Assembly (NCBI GenBank): GCA_023362775.1
Contig: JALMGJ010000008.1
Coordinates: 39,055,001-39,119,000 of the forward strand
Direction: 5' to 3'
Length of the DNA stretch: 64,000 nucleotides
From: Charina bottae
Lineage: Eukaryota; Chordata; Lepidosauria; Squamata; Charinaidae
The notes beneath the pieces are model-generated. The model did no database searches, was not told where the DNA came from, and worked only from the letters and a program-made list of their open reading frames with translations. Below are positions 57,160-64,000 of the stretch, one piece after another (the first letter of the stretch is position 1; every line of letters starts with the position of its first letter). A program made the position numbers and the translations under genes.

Positions 57160-57960
57160 ATCCTTTTTTGGGGCACCCCAATTCCAGGGCCAGATTTCAA
57201 GCCTACTGCCGGTCCCAGTTCCAGCCGGCCTCCACTGGTCTCTATAGGCCTCCACAGGCCTCCACCGGCCCTGGCTCCACAGTTCTCCAAGTCCCCCAAG
57301 TTCTTCAATCTTTGTGGGGTCACTGAGCCGGTTCTTTGAGCCAGATCTAATTGGTCTCTACCGGCCACCGTAGGTGTCCTTTCTGTGGTTACTGAGGTCC
57401 AAGTCTCCGTAGCCATCCACCCCGTCATAGGGGCCCCCAGGTCTGACGGGCCCGTTGGACTCTGTCGCACAACGCCACCCCGTCCGGGCAGGCCACTGGC
57501 TCCCTCAACCATCAACCGCCAGCTCTGCTGGTCCACGGCTCCAGCAGCTCTGCTGGTCATTACCAGGCTCCGCCGCCTCCATGGCCTCCACCAGGCTCCG
57601 CAGCTTCACCTGGTTCCATCAAGCCCCACCGGGCCGCAAGCTCTGGCAACTCCGGCCGCTCCGCTGGTCGTTACCAGGCTCCGCCGTCTCCGTAGCTTCC
57701 ACCAAACTCCGCAGCCTCCACCTGGTTCTATCGAGCCCCGCCGGGCCATACGCTCCGGCAACTCCGGCAGGCCCAAAAAGCCCCGGCTCGTCACACCAAC
57801 TCCGCCAGGCCGGCGACTCCAACGACCGGTTGCAAACCGCTGGGACGCAACTCCACCACGGCCCCAACTGCCGAACTCCGCCCCCGCTCCGTCCGGAGAA
57901 GACTCAAGACTCACCCCAACTCCAACACACCTCCCAGCCCCAAGGTAAAATTTTGGGGGG
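57160..57960 (-). repeat. GC-rich 5' region of the LINE
   Basis: Biased GC-rich sequence with imperfect internal repeats (CTCCGCCGCCTCC, CACCAGGCTCCG, GGTCGTTACCAGGCTCCG occur twice or more). Frames here do not resemble a known ORF1 and are probably 5' UTR. Confidence 0.6.
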
Positions 57961-58130
57961 TGTAAGGAAGGTTTTTTCAGGGTTTCTGGCTCACTTCTCC
58001 CAGAGCGGACGTCAGCGTTTGCTTGCGGTCGCCATCTTGGATTCTTTTTTCTGAGAATCACATACCTTGCTCTTCTTCAATGGAACTCAAGTTTTTTTCC
58101 CCAAGTGTCTTAGTGACTTGTAATGTATTT

Positions 58131-58443
58131 TTAAGAGCCAGTTTGATGTAGGGCTGGAAACCAGTTAGGCACAAAGCCAACTGGGTGTCTTTGGCCCAGT
58201 CACTCTCTCTCAGCCCTAGGAAGAAAACAATGGCAACCACTTCTGAAAACGTTGCAAAAAAACTTCAGGAATTAATTCAGGCAGGCACCAGGAGTCGAAG
58301 GCACCAAAAAACAAAAGTATTTTTTATAGATTCCAGAATTTTATCCTTGCAAAAAAAACTTCAGGAATTAATTCAGGCAGGCACCAGGAGTCGAAGGCAC
58401 CAAAAAACAAAAGTATTTTTATAGATTCCAGAATTTTATCCTT
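58131..58443 (+). mobile_element. tRNA-derived SINE, single-body type, 3' end duplicated
   Basis: GAGCCAGTTTGATGTAGGG head, standard body, then a 95-bp segment present twice in tandem (58254-58348, 58349-58443). Confidence 0.8.
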
Positions 58444-58449
58444 GCGAGA

Positions 58450-59168
58450 TAGCAAAGGGTTTGCCAATTAACTTGGGTGTAAGCTCTACTGAACAGTTTG
58501 ATTTACCTCTATAGAAATCTACAATGGACTGCATGAAAATCCAATATGGAAACCACAAGAATCTTTTAAAAGTCAGGTGGCAACAGAGGGCTGCATATAA
58601 AAGGGGTGGAGCTTTAATCATGCAGGTGTGTCCACCATCTTGACTTTTTTGACATCTCTAGTCCAAAGCTGATAATGGCAGTTCCGGTCGCTAGAAGATG
58701 TTTGCATCCATGTGGTGGTTTATTCAGTCCAATGAGTTGGATTCCCATGACACATTCAGATATAAATTAACCACACTGGATAGATTTGCAAGACACAGGG
58801 AAGCCCAAAAGAATCATCCTTTACTTTAGCATTTGTGCAAATCCAGCCAGTGAATTCAGCTTTAGGAATCAGCAAAATTTTGTGCTTTACATTTAACAGG
58901 ACAGAGCCATTTTCAACTGCAGGTGAAAAATCAGCAGATGGATTTAAAGCAAAACCTAAATTGTCTCTTCATAGAAAATTAGTATGATAGAAAGCTAGCT
59001 CTGGACCGTACTCCTGGTTATGCTTGATTTCTCTGTGCGGGGAGGAGGTAGAGAATTGAAAAATTCTACACCATCAATTTCAGATCAGACAATCCAGGAA
59101 AAAGCTGTATCGTTTCTGAGCCTTGGCCACATTTTCTTCTCTGCTCTATCTTGAACTTTATAAATATC
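58450..59168. other. Intergenic, no recognised feature
   Basis: Unique sequence between a SINE and a short hAT element upstream of ABRAXAS1. Confidence 0.55.
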
Positions 59169-59176
59169 TTTTAAAC

Positions 59177-59324
59177 CAGAGCTTTCCAAACTTTTCATGT
59201 TGGTGACACACTTTTTAGACATGCATCATTTTGCAACACACTCTTACAGCAGGGCACAAGGCAGGCACTAGGACCTGCGCGGAATCCTGGCAGGGCTTGT
59301 CCCGACACACAGTTTGGAAAGCTG
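59177..59324. mobile_element. hAT-like element, TTTCCAAA family, short
   Basis: 148 bp, CAGAGCTTTCCAAAC to AGTTTGGAAAGCTG, perfect duplication TTTTAAAC (59169-59176, 59325-59332). Has exactly one copy of the minisatellite unit. Confidence 0.9.
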
Positions 59325-60114
59325 TTTTAAACCTTTGACTTCCTACCACTGCATGAGTAGTTCTGGGTCATTTTAAGCAGTAATTGTTCATAATGGACAG
59401 CCTGCTATTTCACCTGTAATGGCTAAAAAGGGTAATTCTGGCTTGTCAAAGTGACAGACTTTGGCAGGCCTTTAACCAAAAACCCAACATGCTGTCAAAT
59501 CAATACAGAGCAGGCTAACACAGGCCTACAAAGCCTAAGATCCTCAGCCCATTTTCTCAGGGAGAAAGCCCCACTAAACACAGTGGCCTGATAAATAACA
59601 TGCCTTAAACCCTGATTTACTTCGTTCCTGGTTGCCTCCCTTATAAAGTTATTGTTGCTCGTGACGGCTTTTGCCCCCGAGCTCAGATCGTTGTCTCCTT
59701 TATGGCTCTGCCCACCAAACCCCTGCGGTTTTTCCATCAAGGCGCATCGTTTCGTGGGGTGTAAACCTAGCGAATAGTGGTTTACCCGGCAAACCATGGG
59801 TTGGCGGGCTGCATTAGCGTAGCCGAAGAGACCGTGGGTGAAGCTGGTCTCCTGCGGTGCATGCAAGCGGACATTGCGCACAAAGCGCGAAGCAGTGCCG
59901 CGAAGGGCCAGCCGCGCCTTCCTCCCCACCCGCGCGCAACCACGGCGGGCGCAGTGCCGCGCTCCCTCTGGGCGCTAGAGGTCTCTGCGCGCTCGCCTCC
60001 TCGCTGGCGGGCCGGGCGCGGCCATTGTTGCTCCGTCCTTCCTCCTACCGGGGCCGTCCTTCTCCGCCGCGCCCGCCTAACCGCTGGAGAGGCTCGGTGG
60101 GCGCCCCGCTGGGG

Positions 60115-63425
<3,311 letters not shown>

Positions 63426-63949
63426 GTAGGTAAAAAAAATTGTATATCCTTTTATAAAACATAAGATGGTATATTTAAAAACTGCAGGGGGGGCATGATT
63501 AGCTCTGATTGTGAATTAGAATCACATCTGCAGGATAGTCTCAAGCAGTTCCCAGTAAATTAAATGGCAACATCTGTCTGCACTGAGAGCTTCATGTCCA
63601 TGTAACGGGATCCACATAAAGCTCCAGATCCTAAGAACAGAAATGTCATGAAAGGAAACTGCAGCCCTATAGATGTCTATTCTGATATAAGCCTGATGAG
63701 ACTTATTTGCCAATCTATAGTCTTTTACCTGGAAGTGAGTCCCACTTAATTAATCTTATATTTTAAATGAACTTTCCTCTTACTGTGATTAATAGGGTAT
63801 TCAAAGAGTATACCCTTGGGTTCTATAAAACTCTTTATAATGCAGCCAATAGTCAATTTATCATTTTTGCATTGCCTTAAAGAAACACATTGACAATAGT
63901 TATTTTACAAAACAATTGGCCCTTATCTCTTCACAGATAAACCATAGAG
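63426..63949. other. ABRAXAS1 intron 3, no recognised feature
   Basis: Unique sequence up to a hAT end at 63950. Confidence 0.55.
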
Positions 63950-64000
63950 CAGGGCTTTCCAAAGTTTTTCCCGAGACAACACACCAACCGGCATTGGTGT
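63950..64000. mobile_element. hAT-like element, TTTCCAAA family, cut by window end
   Basis: CAGGGCTTTCCAAAGTTTTT, then ACACACCAACCGGC; only the first 51 bp are visible. Confidence 0.6.

Larger units (their letters stand above)
53485..58052 (-). mobile_element. L2/CR1-type LINE, nearly full length
   Basis: About 4.6 kb. On the minus strand it opens at about 58050 with an AAGATGGCGACC-type start and a GC-rich 5' region. It then encodes an APE-type endonuclease (about 56510-55830, with stops), a reverse transcriptase (55819-54683 and 54644-53667), and a 3' end with CCAGAGTTCCCC, GGGCGGTTATAG-like sequence and a TAAA/TAAC repeat tail. One frame change near 54683 and several stops in the endonuclease indicate a recent but dead copy. 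Exact clade (L2 versus CR1) is not settled. Confidence 0.87.

Noticed and set aside
57078..58061. Proline/arginine-rich frames as a possible host gene
   Set aside because: They lie in the GC-rich 5' region of the LINE, on both strands, without recognisable domains.

Overview
The window is vertebrate nuclear DNA, almost certainly from a squamate reptile (lizard or snake). The evidence is split genes with GT-AG introns, Sauria-type tRNA SINEs ending in an (ACCTTT)n tail, BovB/RTE LINE 3' ends, L2/CR1-type LINEs, Penelope-like elements and many small hAT elements. There is no prokaryotic, CRISPR, tRNA-gene or rRNA content. About two thirds of the sequence is transposon-derived or decayed intron.

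Two host genes lie head to head. GPAT3 (glycerol-3-phosphate acyltransferase 3, ER, triacylglycerol synthesis) is on the minus strand from 44173 to 357. All 12 coding exons were located by splice sites, reading phase and family similarity. Joined on paper they give an uninterrupted 444-residue reading frame with the HX4D and PEGTC acyltransferase motifs. ABRAXAS1 (scaffold of the BRCA1-A DNA-repair complex) starts at 60115 on the plus strand; its first three coding exons are present and the rest lies beyond the window. Each start codon sits in a GC- and CpG-rich block (about 43590-44800 and 59860-60480), presumably the two promoters. The divergent order agrees with the arrangement I recall at human 4q21.

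Layout: 1-44 kb is GPAT3 with introns full of hAT elements, SINEs with internal tandem arrays, L1 and L2 fragments, solo LTRs and two Penelope LTR fragments. 44.8-59.8 kb is intergenic and mostly transposons: Sauria SINEs, a BovB fragment split by a nearly full-length Penelope-like element (49.7-52.6 kb), and a nearly full-length L2/CR1-type LINE (53.5-58.05 kb). 59.8-64 kb is the 5' part of ABRAXAS1.

The most interesting items are: hammerhead-ribozyme folds in three different Penelope families, one well-formed and sense-oriented inside GPAT3 intron 2; a 1.3-kb hAT element that carries a 20-unit minisatellite between intact ends; a SINE family with an internal 102-bp tandem unit whose junction falls on a 6-nt microhomology; an ORF1-bearing L1 deletion derivative with a long target-site duplication; and a hAT half-element 32 bp from the ABRAXAS1 exon 2 splice acceptor. 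I found no evidence for a wholly new cellular system.
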